A stretch of 64,000 nt of DNA from Thamnaconus septentrionalis (GCA_009823395.1 CM020516.1:6002001-6066000); one strand, 5' to 3'. Shown: positions 29,403 through 42,831, counted from the stretch's first letter. Program-made: numbers and translations. The notes: generated from the sequence alone by a model not told the origin.

Positions 29403-29884
29403 CATTCTCCTAATGCCTTTTTGAAGCCAAATGTCACCACCTACATACTGCAAAAATGCACCAAACTTGGCACACATGCTAAGGAAAACTGGTGAATATT
29501 CAGATTTTTTTTTTTAAAGAAAAATGAATTAACAATAACCCCCATAGGTTCCTAGAAGTCATATCTGATTTGTCGGAACCCCTGACCTGATGAATGAAAA
29601 TTTTAAATTTTGTTTTCGCCAAACACATCTGCTTTCTTTGGCCTTGATCATATGACTAAATGAAAATTGTTGTCCAACTATATCAGATATTATTCAGCAT
29701 TAATTTCACTAGCCGTTATGACAAACAAGTTTCTCAGCAGCTCACAGAATCAGAATCAGAATAGCCTTTATTGTTTTTATTGTTATTTTCAGGAACCCGA
29801 AAGTGAAAAATCATTCTATTTTTACATGCCATTGTAATAGCAACCCACGCACTTACATTAACGTGTTTGTTTTTTTTTTTTTAT

Positions 29885-30288
29885 CTATTTGTGACACGCT
29901 TTAGGCGTGTCTCTCTCTCTCTCTGCTTAGCATGTGTGTGCGGGAGCATGACTCCGCTGCTCCGCCCACTCCCACTCCCTGCCCCTCCTCCCCCATCCGC
30001 CCCTCCTCTTCCCGTCTCTCAGGACTTCAGCGGCGCTGCTGCTGTTGCCACTGCTGCTGTGACTGGAGGATCCGGGGAGTGAGTCGGAGTGTGAACAACA
30101 GCAGGTTGCGGTGCCAAGACGACGTCGTCCTGCCTCCCAGAAGAAGAAGAAGAAGTAGAAGGACGAAAGAAAGAGGGAGAAAAAAAAAAGCAAATACAAA
30201 ACAACAACAATAACACGGCACACATGGAGCTACACCAGTCATCCTCGGGCTGAACTACCACCGCCGCCGCGCCACCGGCAGTCAAAAA
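29885..30288 (+). promoter_or_regulatory. b3gnt2: Probable b3gnt2 promoter and non-coding first exon
   Basis: A local GC-rich, CpG-containing block with CT repeats, GC-box-like CCGCCC words (for example CTCCGCCCACTCCC), and a GAAGAAGAAG purine tract. It ends in a consensus donor AAAAA|GTAAGT (30289). No long ORF continues. A 9-codon uORF (ATG 30224, stop 30251-30253) precedes the donor. It is assigned to b3gnt2 because that is the next gene on this strand and human B3GNT2 also has an untranslated first exon. An unannotated RNA gene is the alternative. Confidence 0.5.
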
Positions 30289-30350
30289 GTAAGTTTTGTT
30301 GTGTCGCGTCGTGTTGTGTTGTGTTGAAGCCTCCGCAGCGAGGCTCACCG

Positions 30351-30353
<3 letters not shown>

Positions 30354-30390
<37 letters not shown>
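30354..30390 (+). repeat. (GA)n microsatellite just inside intron 1
   Basis: About 18 GA units, 65 bases past the first-exon donor. Confidence 0.93.
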
Positions 30391-30393
<3 letters not shown>

Positions 30394-32334
30394 CGGTCCG
30401 GAACTGACCGAGCGTCTGGGAGTGAGGTTGAAGTGACTCTCGCACCCCCTCGGTGCAAATATCGCGGGCGACCATCTGAGTGCTAGCAGCAGGTAGCAGC
30501 AGATAGCAGCAGAAGAAGAAGCAGACAGCAGCCGGACTACTTCTAATGATCCCACCATCTTATCGCGTTTCGCCGGAGGAGGTGGAGGAGTAGGGGGTGC
30601 TGGGAGGGCTTGCCGTTACGCCGACTTGGGTTGACGGTCTGGCGGGACTTCAGTTCTGTCTGGAGCTGCTGATTAGCAGCAGCAGCAACAGGGTGACTTC
30701 AGTTCAGGGTGAGGAGGTTTTTTGTTTGTTCTCAAAATAGGATCAGAAATTTAAAGATTAAAAATTTCCCCCCGGCCATCGAAAGTGAACCAGCTGGTTC
30801 CTGTCTAGCTACACGTAATGTTCCATTTAATGACCCCAGTTTAAAAAAAAAAAAAAAAAAAAATGGTGGTTGATTTTTTTTCTCTCTCTCTCTCTCTCTC
30901 TTTTCTCTCTCAACTAACACATGTTTTCCCCACCTCTGGCACATTCCTGTATTAGTGGATATGAGGGTTTTAGTGAGTGAGTTTTATCATTAAAAGCACA
31001 TGGAATGATTATAAGCACACTGGCATTGACTTCCTGACAACTAACCAACCAACCAGGCAGCACAACTAATAAAAAAAAAAAAAAAGCCAAGTGAATGCTC
31101 CAATATTAGAGTAAGATAACAGAAAGTAAACACTAGTTATTTTTTTCATTCTCTCCGCTATCAGTCCTTCGTATTTCCAAGACGTCGTCTCAGACCTGAA
31201 ACAGACGGATGAAGGTGTTTTTCTGTAGTTTTCACGCGCTTCACGTACGTTTTTCCTTCCCCTTTTGAACACTGCTTGGCCGCAGCCAACCGTCAAACGC
31301 CAGTGAAATGTTTCACGGTTGGAATCAGGATGTTGTGAAGGTAGATGTGAGCTGGTTTAACGCAGCGCAACATGTTTGTGGGGCATTGAACGTTCCGTGT
31401 CACATGTAGTTTGGAGTGTCCCCTGACAGAACAGTCCGAAGAACATGCTGTTTTTCTTTAGTTTTTTGACAAGTGAGCCCTTGTCTCAACAGAGGAACGT
31501 GTCAAGTGATAACAAGCACTGGGACTGTGAATGTTCTAAAATTTCTCGCAAGGAGACCAAGAGACTTTTGGGGGGAGTGTTTCTGGAAAAACCGCCACAC
31601 TGTTTTTTTGTGTTTTTAGGGCAGTGGTTGCCAACCATTTTATCCTTTAAATATTTTTTTTTTTCTCCTTCAATTTAGCAAGACTAATGTTGCCCCGATG
31701 CTTTTCCATTTCCAGGATTATCGATAAGTCATTCCAGGAAACATATGGCAGTGGTTTCCTGGCTTCCCGTTGTGGATGCCATATTGTACTTGTCATTTTG
31801 CCCCGACTCTCAAAGTTGGCTGATGAAGTGGTTGGATTTCTTGGCTAGTCATAGATTTGCTCAAAAACACTGTGTTTGCACGCATCTCCTTTTGGGGTAA
31901 ATGGCTGGAAATATTTACATTTAGGGTTAAGAAGCAACTTGGTTTTTCTCTTTAACAAGACGCAGTCCGACCGTCTGCACCTCCTCGTGGAACGGGACCT
32001 GTGAAACTTTATAGTCCCTGCAGTTTAAAAATAGTAACGGCAACATGTTTTCTTAAGTTTTCAAATGAGCTTCAAGTTGCATCTGGATGTCTGATCGGAA
32101 TCTGGTGCTTCACCAGTCAGTCTGCCTTTCGTTTCAAGGTCAGTAATTTTAGCGCAGCCCAAATGGCACAACTGCAGGTGCCTTGGGACGTGGCTAATTA
32201 TGGGACCGTCCCATCAGGTCAGTGCCAGCAGTGTCTTCATTCATGCAGAGCAGAACACAGTCTAAAACTGCTCTTGTGTCTCGTATTGTATTGCAGTTAC
32301 ATCAGAAAAAAATTTTTTTTTTTTTTTTTTACAA

Positions 32335-32560
32335 TAGAATAGAATAGAATTCAACTTTATTGTCATTGCACATGTCACAAGTACAGAGCAACAAAATGCA
32401 GTTTGCATCCATCCAGAAGTTGCTTAACAAGTATAAATATTTTTACAAATGTACACAGTATGAAGGAAAAATATTTATTTATTATCTTTATTCAACAAGC
32501 TATATTCATTTGTTGCTGATTCATCACAGGAAGTCTGAATCTTAACATTCTTTGCATCTT
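32335..32560 (+). mobile_element. Fish retroelement tail (AATAGAATAGAATTCAACTTT type)
   Basis: Starts with AATAGAATAGAATAGAATTC, then AACTTTATTGTCATTGCACA and AATGCAGTTTGCATCCATCC, a common teleost interspersed sequence seen at retroelement ends. Family not assigned. Confidence 0.5.
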
Positions 32561-33484
32561 TGGACTTGGAACCGCTTTCTTTGGGCAGAGTCTCTGGAGT
32601 CTTCGTATGCAAGAGGCTCTAATCGACAGACAAGCAGCAACAGACGACGAGCAGGCCCCGCCCTCCTGCTTGCAGTCCTGGTGAAGGCTTTAGAACAGAA
32701 AAACGTGTTTCAGTAGAATCGGTGGCGGCTGGCGGTAAATGGGACGTGCTTTGTTGCAGCTCAAGTGACAGGAAATCAATGTTCAACCCGCAGTAGCCAT
32801 ATCATAATGGACCTCCACCCATAAAGTCCTGTTGTGTAAATGCTCAGCCCTACATTGGAGCACTGTAGGATTTTTTTTTTATTTTTTTTTATTTTTTATG
32901 GTGTGGGAGTGGGCGGGGTCTTTTAGTGTTGCCAAGTTAATGGTTTTTGTTGGGAAAATTGCCTGGAAGTAAACTAATGTACAGTGCATTGCATAATTAG
33001 ATTGATTTTCTGCTGTGTGGTTTGTCCTCTTGGGTTTTGGGACAAACAGAAGAGAAGCAGAGCTGATGAACAGCCTTTTCTTCCTGCTCTTCTCATCTCC
33101 AGCTGCTGATTCTTCGTCAACACTTGTATGTTGCTGCATTGATTTGCCTGCTAATTTCCTTCTTTTTTTTCGCAACTTTTTTTTTATTTGTCCTTTCCCT
33201 GTCACTCAGACTGGGCTTCTTGCGCCGCGGCCTCCTGCTTGTCGCAAACGGAAAACAACGAGGCATTCGGCCTCCGCCCGTGGAATATTTGCCGTGTTGA
33301 TTTGCATGTAAATTGAGGGAGGGAGGAGGCCGATCACAAGCGGCCTCGCCGGTCACATGTCGGAGCACGTGGACCCGCGGCCGTCCACTTGTGATCAGAT
33401 CACTGGGGACGGATTTTAAAGAGAGGTGGAAACAGCAGCAGGCCTCAAGAGGTGTGTGTGTGCGTGCGAGTGTGCTAAGACCTA

Positions 33485-33487
<3 letters not shown>

Positions 33488-33580
<93 letters not shown>
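33488..33580 (+). repeat. (GT)46 microsatellite
   Basis: Over 90 bases of GT. Confidence 0.96.
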
Positions 33581-33581
<1 letters not shown>

Positions 33582-34444
33582 CAGAGTGCAAGATAAGCAG
33601 GATGAAGTGATAAAGTAGTTGTTTGGTAAACTAGCTGAGAATGTGGAGAATCCAGTTCAATTTTTCACAGTGGGAGAGGACACTCCCAGTTTATTTAATT
33701 GTGTGCTGAAGGGTTTTCAAAAAAATAGTCAATGCAACACGATGATGTAATTGCCGCTGCTCGCTGTCTGTCTCCACTATCGGCCTGCAATAAAGCCCCA
33801 GATGATGAAATATTTTGGTTTTGGGAGACACCTAGTTGTTGGTTTTCCATCCACTCATGCTGGTGCGCACGCGGCCTTCGTGAAGTTTTTACTGTCAGCG
33901 AGGGCAAATATAAATTGATACCAGTGTCGCCGATAATGGAAACTGCAGCGCACAGAGAGCAAGAGCGGCTTATGTAAGTGATACCCTGCATGTATTTGTA
34001 CCAGATGAACCACCGACGCTGCTGCTGCTGCCGCTGCTTCAAGAGGCTTTTTCCACCCCGTCAGGAGAAGTGGCCGCCGGCCTTATTCTCAGCCTGTCGG
34101 AAGAAAAAAAGAAAGAAATGGTCGTCTTGCACAACTCTTCTTTAAAGTGGATGTGAAAGCGTGAATAGATTCCCACCTACATGATGTTCTGCTTTTGGAA
34201 AGAGACCTTTAGTCGTCGTTGCCGTGTGAACCGTGTCATGTCGTAGAAGAAAGTTTCAGGGGGCGCTGGATGCTTGTGTATGGCTGGGAAAACACCTGAA
34301 AAGACAATGGGGAGGAAATGTGCTTAAACCGCGATCGCAAGGGTGCAACTGAAAGGCTCGTGGTGTCTCAGGGGATCCGTGGAAATAAAATGAAATAGTA
34401 AGAAAAATACACACGACCAGGGAGTTGGGACATGCCTGTTTGTT

Positions 34445-34763
34445 CTTTATCTTTACTACTTTCTACATTGTAGTTTCATACTGAAGACATCAAATATTTG
34501 GCCAAGATAGGCGGATTAATGTGGCAAAAGAAAAAAATGTTAAATGCCTACATATTATGTTATATATGTTTAATATGAAGGCTATTCTAGATCATCTAAA
34601 ATATAAAACTTATTTCACACTTTTTTGTTTGATACATATTCCATATGTGTTCAGTCATAGTTTTGATGCCTTGAGTGACAATCTACAATGCAAATATTCA
34701 TGAAAATGAACAGAAACACCATTAAATCAGAAGTATGTGTCCAAACGTTTGACTGGGAGTGTA
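34445..34763. mobile_element. Tc1-like miniature element, left end missing
   Basis: The right end GTCCAAACGTTTGACTGGGA then GTGTA matches the terminal repeat of the full copies at 56364-56721 and 59231-59574. The left part matches their interior (TCTTTACTACTTTCTACATTG), but the left terminal repeat is not present. Confidence 0.7.
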
Positions 34764-35485
34764 CCCCAGTGCACTTGTGATGCCACAAATGACAAATATC
34801 TATTTCTGTTGTTGTTCCGGTAAACAGTTAGTGGGCTGGAGCGCAGATGCGCTCAGGTTTGTGCTGCTGATCTTCACCTCGGCCACGCCAAACCTCACAT
34901 CAGTCTCACATCCTGGATGACAGGATGCCAGTGTGAGTCGGCCGTCATGTGACGAGTCTGCCCTTCTTAGTCACTGAGGAACTAGTTTGACAGGCAACAG
35001 TTTCACAAGCCTAGTTCCTAATGGCTGCACGCTGAAGTCGGTTATTGTGACTTCAGAGGAGAGAGAGAGAGAGAGAGAGAGGGAGGGAGGAGGTATAAAG
35101 TGGGGCCGAACGCCCCTCGACTCTCCCTGCAGATAGTTTCCTAAACACTCCGACCCTGCTGCCTTCACCATTGTCTCCATTCTTCCTCTCTGCCTCGTAC
35201 CCATTTCCTCACTACTGCCCCCTCCCTCCCTCCCTCCGTCCCGGAGGACGCGCAACATCTGTTTATAGATCCCGATGACGGACGGGCCGGCCCTCCCTGC
35301 CCTCCAACGACACAGGAACCAATCAGAGCCACATCACTCCTCCATAAGTGGCTCTCAGTGTGTTCAGGATGCAGAGGGCTCCTTTCCTTTTACTTTCCAC
35401 TCAGTGGACCGGCCCGAAACCCGTCTGGGGGGGGGTCGTGTGAGGTTCCTGCTTCGCCCTGGATGAGTTGTGAGCGCTGTCGTTC

Positions 35486-35488
<3 letters not shown>

Positions 35489-35522
<34 letters not shown>
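35489..35522 (+). repeat. (CA)n microsatellite
   Basis: About 17 CA units. Confidence 0.93.
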
Positions 35523-35524
<2 letters not shown>

Positions 35525-35814
35525 TTAATGCTCACAGCTTAACGTGATTATATTAATGCGATTTTCATCATAATGGAGACGAATCATTGTTGCTCTGAAA
35601 CAGGATATTATGGTCTGTTCTGGCCTGTTTGGATTCCTCGGTGTCCTGTTTAGCAGCGTTTCCAGGCGTTGCTGCATAATATTGTGCGTCATTTTACAGA
35701 AACACTTTTATGCCTCTTGTGATTTTTTTTCTTCTGCTATTTTGCACTTGCATTGTCTAATACAGTATTTATGTGATATGGCTTCCTGAGTGGAAGTGTG
35801 GTTGTTGAGCTGCA

Positions 35815-35876
35815 GGACAGTTGAATTTACCTTTGGGGATAAATAAAGTTCTGTCTGTTTGTCTGTCTGTCTATGT
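35815..35876 (+). mobile_element. Retroelement tail ending in (CTGT)n
   Basis: GAATTTACCTTTGGGGATAA, then ATAAAGTTCTGTCTGTTTGTC: the common fish retroposon 3' end with a tetranucleotide tail. Confidence 0.5.
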
Positions 35877-36618
35877 AACGCAAATTTAGGTGATAAGCCG
35901 AAAGTATCAAGTTAATGTCATCAGAAGAGGCAACTTCTATCGAAGCTGTGGTGGAAAACACTTTTTTTTGCCTCAGATTGGATTTCCTGTTTATCACTGA
36001 TTGATTTATTTTCAAAAGGAAATGTTGTTTACCCAGAGCGGTCAGACTGCTGCATTATTGAAAGGGCTTAATGGGAGCGCATTCACCGCCTTAATTCTGC
36101 TTTCACAGAACCTCCGTGTGTTCTGAGAGCCCCCCCACCAACCTTTTCCCTCGCACCGCCACACCTAAACCCCCTCCTGCTCCGCATTTCATTTCATGTG
36201 TTTCTGGCCATTGTCTTCGGCCACTGCTTCCCGCAATTCTCCCGACGGCCTCCTCAGTGGTCATTAGCTGCCCTGAGCCGACCGCTGTTAGGTGGGGTGC
36301 GTGCGAGGGGTTTGTGTGCGTCTGTGTGTGTGTGGTTTTGCTCAGTTTCTGTAAATATTAAGACAAGTGAGTGGTGCAGCGTTAAAAATGAAGGTCCAAA
36401 TAAAGTTTGTGTCGCTGCGAAATTGTTTGAAGACGGACTGGTTTTTTGTTTTGTTAACCTGTATGTGACCATGACAGTATCTTAAAAGTGATTGCAGCAT
36501 GACACATGCGTTTTGTTTTGTTGTTTACTTTTTTTTTCGGAGTCGCAGTCGCAGTCGTCATGTGTCAGGATTTAGCTCGGCACGCTGGTGTAATGCATTA
36601 GCCGAGTACTGTTACAAA

Positions 36619-36619
<1 letters not shown>

Positions 36620-36653
<34 letters not shown>
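36620..36653 (+). repeat. (CA)n microsatellite
   Basis: About 17 CA units. Confidence 0.93.
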
Positions 36654-36655
<2 letters not shown>

Positions 36656-36776
36656 CTGCAAGTTTAGATTATGTTGAGTGTGAGTGAGTGAGTCACTCCA
36701 TAAAGTGAGCTGACCTTTAGAGTACAGAGTCCAAGTGACAAGTATTTGTTGATAATTAGAAATTCCGTTCTATTTT

Positions 36777-36812
<36 letters not shown>

Positions 36813-37495
36813 CGTGCGTGCGTCCGTGCGTCACATTTCAAAGTACCACTTGCAGTTGCTCAGCTGCATGTTTTATCGCAAATCTCGTTTTACAGGTTCA
36901 AAGTCTGTAAAGAACAATGATAAGCAGCCAAGTGGTTCAGCTGCCACCAACCATTGGACCCATGTCCAATTCCATCTGCTCAGCACCCTGCATTGCACGT
37001 GTTTTGTCCATGTAGTTGCGTGTCACAGTGACGTCGTGGCAGGGGTGGACTGCCCGTTACAGGTGTAAAGATTTAAGCTAGTTAGGTTAAACAAGTCCAA
37101 AATAGGTGGTGAAAATAACGAAGATAATTGTGACTAATCAAAAAAATAATCAATGGATTAATCGACAAAAATCCACACTGAGGTGCAGGTTGACTGCAGT
37201 CGTCACAATAGCAACGCGCACAGTGAGTCGGTGAGTTCCACCCTGATGTCCTCTCCAAAAGAGAGACACCTCAGAACGTAATCTCATCGTAGAAATTAAA
37301 AAAACAGGATCTCCTTGATCTGATCACCATTCCTTATCCACTGAAAAGCATCAAACAATGCAGGCCAACTGCCAGACGGGCGCAGACGCACCACGAGTGG
37401 CCATGCCCCCCATAGTTTCCGTCCCGTCGTTGAGAAACCTCTCATTTCGTTCAGTTTCAATTTCCATTTTCATTTTGTTCATGAGATGACTTGAC

Positions 37496-37609
37496 CAGCG
37501 ATTTTCAACCTTTTTTGAGCCACGGCACATTTTAACATTGGAGAAGAATCCCATAGCAGTATCTCACAGTTACACTGGTGTGCCGCGGCACACTGGTTGA
37601 AAAACACTG
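37496..37609. mobile_element. Short hAT-like miniature element
   Basis: Ends are CAGCGATTTTCAACC and GGTTGAAAAACACTG, imperfect inverted repeats starting CAG. The interior has GAGCCACGGCACATTTTAAC and GTGTGCCGCGGCACAC, a recurrent vertebrate hAT-derived repeat. No clear 8-bp target duplication. Confidence 0.6.
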
Positions 37610-38639
37610 CGGGGCCTGGGTGTAATCTTGCCCAGGGTTCTGGTGCCAGCTGAAGGTGTTGGTCGGTCAGCCAGTGGCTGTCGGACCTCCACCACCGCAG
37701 CAGCAGCTCTCTAGACTATTTACAGCTCGATGGCGTCTCTCCACCGCACCATGTGACCCTTTGGCCACATTACCTCACTCTCTCACAGTCACTGGACCTC
37801 GACTTCTAAGTGTGCTGCAAAATGTGTGTGTGTGCGTGTGGTGGTCGTGCATTCTACTCGACCATGAATTACTGGAGAATATCAAAGATAGATTTGTTTT
37901 TCTGAGAAAGTTTTAACTGAGAAAGAAAAAAAATGAGCCACAGGTCAATTTTTTTTTTCTCTGTTACTACTTCCCACAAACATAAACCCTTCGTAAAGAA
38001 CGCACCAAACCCTCAGCGTTAGTCATCGTTCACACCGTTCATTGGTGCATCTCTATAAATTGTACCGAATAAAAAAAGGAAGTTGGCAGACGTTCTGTCG
38101 CTCAGTAACTTTGCCCTTAGTTGCTCCCACTTTGTTGGCAATAATTGCATAACGTGAGAGTGACCGTTGCCATCGCCGCCAGCATTTTGGTTAACGTTTT
38201 GCACCGAAGGTCAGATCGTGTGTCACCGTTGGCTCAGGAAAACCATTTCTCCAATTGGCTCTAATGATTAACCTGCTGTCTTTTAAGAAAACACACACCC
38301 CTGTGTGCTTTCCTGGAATTGTTTCACCTTGTGTCAGTGCCGTTGTCCTGTACCTGAGCGGTTTCCCCTCCCAGCCTGTTTGTTTCTGGCTTCAGCCGTG
38401 TTGACAGAAATGCACAGTGTTTGGACTGGAGCTCCAGAGAGACTCGTTTCAAGTGTCGCAGTCTGCTCTTGAGGGATTATGGCGAGCTGGAAGTGTTGCC
38501 GCACAACTACAGAGAATTTCTGCAAAATAAGATAATAAGTTGGACACAAAAATGGGTGTAAAAAAAAAACTCATGGAAATTTTCTGAAAAGATCATTCAG
38601 TAAAATCTCTTTTTTTAACTTGCTACAAGATTGATGTTT

Positions 38640-38760
38640 TTAATTTATGTTTTTATTTAACCTTTATTTAACCAGGTCAGTCCCACTGAGATCCAGAGAC
38701 CTCTTTTGCAGGGGAAGTCTGGCCCAGATAGCAGCAGGGTTAAAAGTTAAAAGTTGCATG
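38640..38760 (+). mobile_element. Common fish interspersed repeat (TTTATTTAACCAGG type)
   Basis: Contains TTTATTTAACCAGGTCAGTC, then CCACTGAGATCCAGAGACCT and GGCCCAGATAGCAGC, a well-known teleost/amphibian interspersed sequence. Class not assigned. Confidence 0.5.
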
Positions 38761-39230
38761 AGCAATACAGGAACATAACATCATAAAAAGCAAGTGCAAA
38801 TGAGATAAGAGTCAGCTTAAAGGAAATTATGTTTATAAAGCCACTGTTTGTACAATTGTCTCTGCGTCACTTATTAAGAAGTGTTTCTGCTTTGTTTTGA
38901 ACCCTGCCGCTGTCACACGGCCTGCATCTTGCTCGCTCACACACTCGTATTTTTAGCCGCAAACAAAACAGTGACTTATATTCGTCAGCGATGCTTCAAG
39001 TGCTCCGGCTGATAATAAGAATTGTGGGGAAGACAAATGTCTAGAATGAGCAACTGACTGAGGTCCCCGCTTTGTCCAAAAGGTTTTCTGCTGCGTTTTG
39101 TGTTGTTTTTTCAGGGATCCTCTGTATTTGCTCACTTCTTCCGTTGCTTCGCCAACTGTTGTTTGTCTTAGTCGTTTCTACTTATTCAAAGCTCCTGACT
39201 GTTTTTTTTTTCCATTCTGTTTTGTCACAG

Positions 39231-39386
39231 GCTCTTTCCCTCCTTCCCTCCCTCTCACCTGGCTCCGCCCCCGACCCGACCCCTCATTGGCTGCCGTTCC
39301 ACGGAGCCACGGCCGAGAATGGGTGAGAGCGTCGCGAGGAGGCACCAAGACGACACCAGCTGAGGAGGAACCTCCAACCTGCACAG
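39231..39386 (+). other. Candidate extra 5' UTR exon of b3gnt2
   Basis: Strong pyrimidine tract and acceptor TTTTGTCACAG, and donor CACAG|GTAGGA, around 156 GC-rich bases. An ATG at 39319 opens a 14-codon frame. Could be an alternative non-coding exon. No RNA evidence is available. Confidence 0.22.
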
Positions 39387-40382
39387 GTAGGATCGCACAG
39401 CTCCCATCCACTCATTCATTCACTCGTTCACACATCAGGGTTGTGGCTACGAACCCGTTTTTTTTCTTCTTCTTCTTCTTTTGTCTACATATCTATAAGC
39501 TGGTTTGTAGTCACAGGTCTCGACTCATAACAGTGTGAGATCAGGTGTCCACTCAGCAGCAGGGTTTTCTTTTCTAATGCTGTTCAAACAAAAGACGGAA
39601 ACTCATTCAGATCTTGGAAACCTCAATGATACCCCCTCCCCCACCCCGCTCTCGCTCTCACACACACACATACACACACACTCAGTGGTCTCAGCCTGCC
39701 ATTGTTCTGTGCCATCTCATCAGCCCAGGTGACCTGCTCGACCTTTCTTTATCAGGTGGAAACCACTGTGGTCAAACACAGGCCGACATTGTCCAACAGA
39801 TTGGTGCAGACGTAATCGCTCTGCCGCAGGCTTGCAAATCAATCAAAGTCCACCTGAGCAGCAGCAGCGGCAGCTGTTGCCGCTGCCAGGAAGCGAGTCA
39901 CTGTGCAGTGCGACCAACAGGTAGCGCAGGGAAAAGAGGTTTATTTCTTTGGCAACCTGTTGGATTTCAGTCGCTTGGTCGCCGGATTGGCCAGGATCAG
40001 CTTGTTGTTGTTTCACTGCTGTTTTTGTCGGAACTTGAAAATAAGAGGATTCCCTTTGCTGCACTGTTGTGTTCAGAGAGAAACACATCGCATAGGTAAA
40101 AACAGAGGTTGTGTTGGTGTCCGTCTTTGTAGATGTAATGTACATGTTTTTTTCTTAAAAGAGAAATGATACGATTTTATCTCCGATATGTCATTCATTA
40201 CAAATAGCAGTTCCGTGCCAGCGACAGTCTGGCTGAAGTTGCAGAGGAGCTGTTCAATATTGATTCAGGCACAGTAAATACTGGTTCTGCAAGGATTCAG
40301 AGAGGAGAGAGTTCAACGTCGGCACCACAGAGACACACCTGTCTGTCTGTCCGTCCATCCATCCATCTAGCCATCGTGTCAG

Positions 40383-40591
40383 TAGCTGCGTTTCCATTAC
40401 CCCTAGAATTGCGCAAATCTTAATATTGCAATAAAAAATTGGTAATGGAAACACCTAAACTTCGAAAAACCTCTCAAATATTGCGAAAAGGTTTTGACAC
40501 CTGCAAACACCTGCAAATGGCAATTGTACATTGTGGAAATTTTAGAAATGTCGCTTTTACATTGTGAAAAACTGTAATGGAAACGCAGCTA
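40383..40591. mobile_element. 209-bp miniature inverted-repeat element
   Basis: Perfect 18-bp ends TAGCTGCGTTTCCATTAC and its complement; if the outer TA is the target duplication, the terminal repeat is 16 bp. The interior is AT-rich, contains further imperfect inverted pieces (GGTAATGGAAACACC), and has no ORF. Confidence 0.85.
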
Positions 40592-40968
40592 ATGCCGCTG
40601 CAACAGGCTGCATCTGTCTGCCTGTCTGTCTGTCTCGGTAGTGGCTCCACACTATAGAGAATGCTGCACTTGCCCTGCAACCAGGAGCAAGGAGCTCCAT
40701 TAGCGGCTCAAGTAACGCAGCCCCCCACCACATCCCCACTCCTGGCAGGTTTCTGCGGAATGCGGCGGAACGAGCCCGACTCCTCTTCCCATGTCGACTC
40801 CCAACAGCCAGATCACTCTGTGATTCTGCATCCTGAGAACCAGTCACGCCCAATGCCAGCCCGTTTCCCCGGGAGTTGGTCTCCAATTACATACATCATG
40901 TTCACCTCAATACAGAACATTGGTTAATATTGATATTGATAATGCTTTATTTGTCAGACAGGTTCTAA

Positions 40969-40972
<4 letters not shown>

Positions 40973-41004
<32 letters not shown>
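40973..41004 (+). repeat. (AAT)n microsatellite
   Basis: About ten AAT units followed by a retroposon-like TTTATAAGGCACCTTTCAAG segment. Confidence 0.9.
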
Positions 41005-41006
<2 letters not shown>

Positions 41007-41399
41007 ATTTAATTTATAAGGCACCTTTCAAGGCACTCAAGGTCGCCGAACAACAGTTAAAAGAAATAATTAAATAAAAGGTTCTAAAAGTAGTTTTGCG
41101 TCCGTTCAGTTACTCCATTGAGACTTTTTCCGTAGTTTACAGTCTTGTGCATTACAAAACATACCCTGAAAATAAATCAATAAATCAATCAATACACGAA
41201 AAAAAAAAAGAAACAACACATGGAAAACACAACATAACACAACATAAAAATTCATTTCAAGCTGAAATGTTCCTCCGAGCAGACCTGCATTGCAGACAGA
41301 TGACTAGCGTGCCGCCGTGCTTCCTGCTAGTTGTGTATCTCTTGCAAAGCTGCTGCGCTTTGATCCTCTCTGCTTTGTGCAGTCACAAAGAGCGTCGTA

Positions 41400-41431
<32 letters not shown>

Positions 41432-41563
41432 GTTCGCAAATGTGAACCACGTGTGTTAGCCCGAGGCGAGCACCAGCATGCTAACTAGCACAGGTAGTGT
41501 TTTTTTAGCCGTGCATTACCAGCGGCTGATCAATGCGGAAGCTCACGTTGGTCTTCGCCCCCT

Positions 41564-41565
<2 letters not shown>

Positions 41566-41608
<43 letters not shown>
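41566..41608 (+). repeat. (CA)n microsatellite
   Basis: About 21 CA units. Confidence 0.94.
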
Positions 41609-41821
41609 TAGAGGACTGGAAAGCGTAATTCTCCATGAGGGATGTGCAGGGGCTAAAATGAAAGATGTGAAAGATAAGTGAGACATTTCCTCCGGATGAC
41701 GTGTCGTCCTTTTTTTTGCGTCAACGTCTTCCATCCCGACCAGTCTGCCAAAAAGAAAAAAAATCCCCAAATTTTCCAGAAACGAGCAGAAGAAGAAGAA
41801 GAAAGAGAGACACGGAGCAGA

Positions 41822-41972
<151 letters not shown>

Positions 41973-42830
41973 ATCAAAAGAGGAGGTAAACAAGGGGAGG
42001 TAAACAAGGGGAGGGGGATGAGGAAGTGGAGGAGAACAAACAGGGGCCCAGCAGAGCGTCGTGCTGGTGGAGAGAGAGGGAGGGAGGAGGAGGAGGAGGT
42101 GGTGTTGGTGGTGGATGTGGTTGCTAGGAGGCTGGCGGAGCAGCGGGACACACACACACCCGCTCAGGCTCAGGTCGCGTTCACACTCCTCCTCTCACCG
42201 TTGGAGTGAACTGCCGCTGATCACCGTCACTTCAGGAGCAGATGTTCCTCCTTCTCCTCCTGAAAAGTCGCCTCTGCTGCAAGGGCATTTATATCTTCCA
42301 TTGTGATTTTATAAACGGGTAAACAAGTTACAACCTGGCAACCGGTTACCGTGACTCGTGTAGAGTGTGTGTGTGACTCGTGACTTGGCTGGTTAGCATC
42401 ACAGCACGTGACGTCAGGCGGTCTGTTTTTACGGAGGGTTAGTTAGTTAGTTAGTTTGTTAGTTAGTTTTTCTGGGCAAAGTTCACGCTGTGACCAAACG
42501 TGTCCACAGCCCAGAGTCTCCCGGCGAGACGCCTGGCTGAGAAACACAAATAACATGTTCGCTGATGATTTGCAAAAAGGATTGTGGGTCACAGCGCCGA
42601 CAGGCCAAGTGGGGCAATAACAGGTTAATCTGTGACTCTATCCCTAGTCCCAAATCCCCCACTGGCTCCCTCTACAGGCAGTTCTATGGAGCCACTATAT
42701 AGTGACTTATTAGCCAAATTTAAAAACTGCGGCACTGTTAATGATAAAGTCATTGACGGCGTCCATCGCTATGATGGTCTCATTTTTAAAACATTGGTGT
42801 ACATTGGTGTATCCATAACCTGATTTGTTT

Positions 42831-42831
<1 letters not shown>

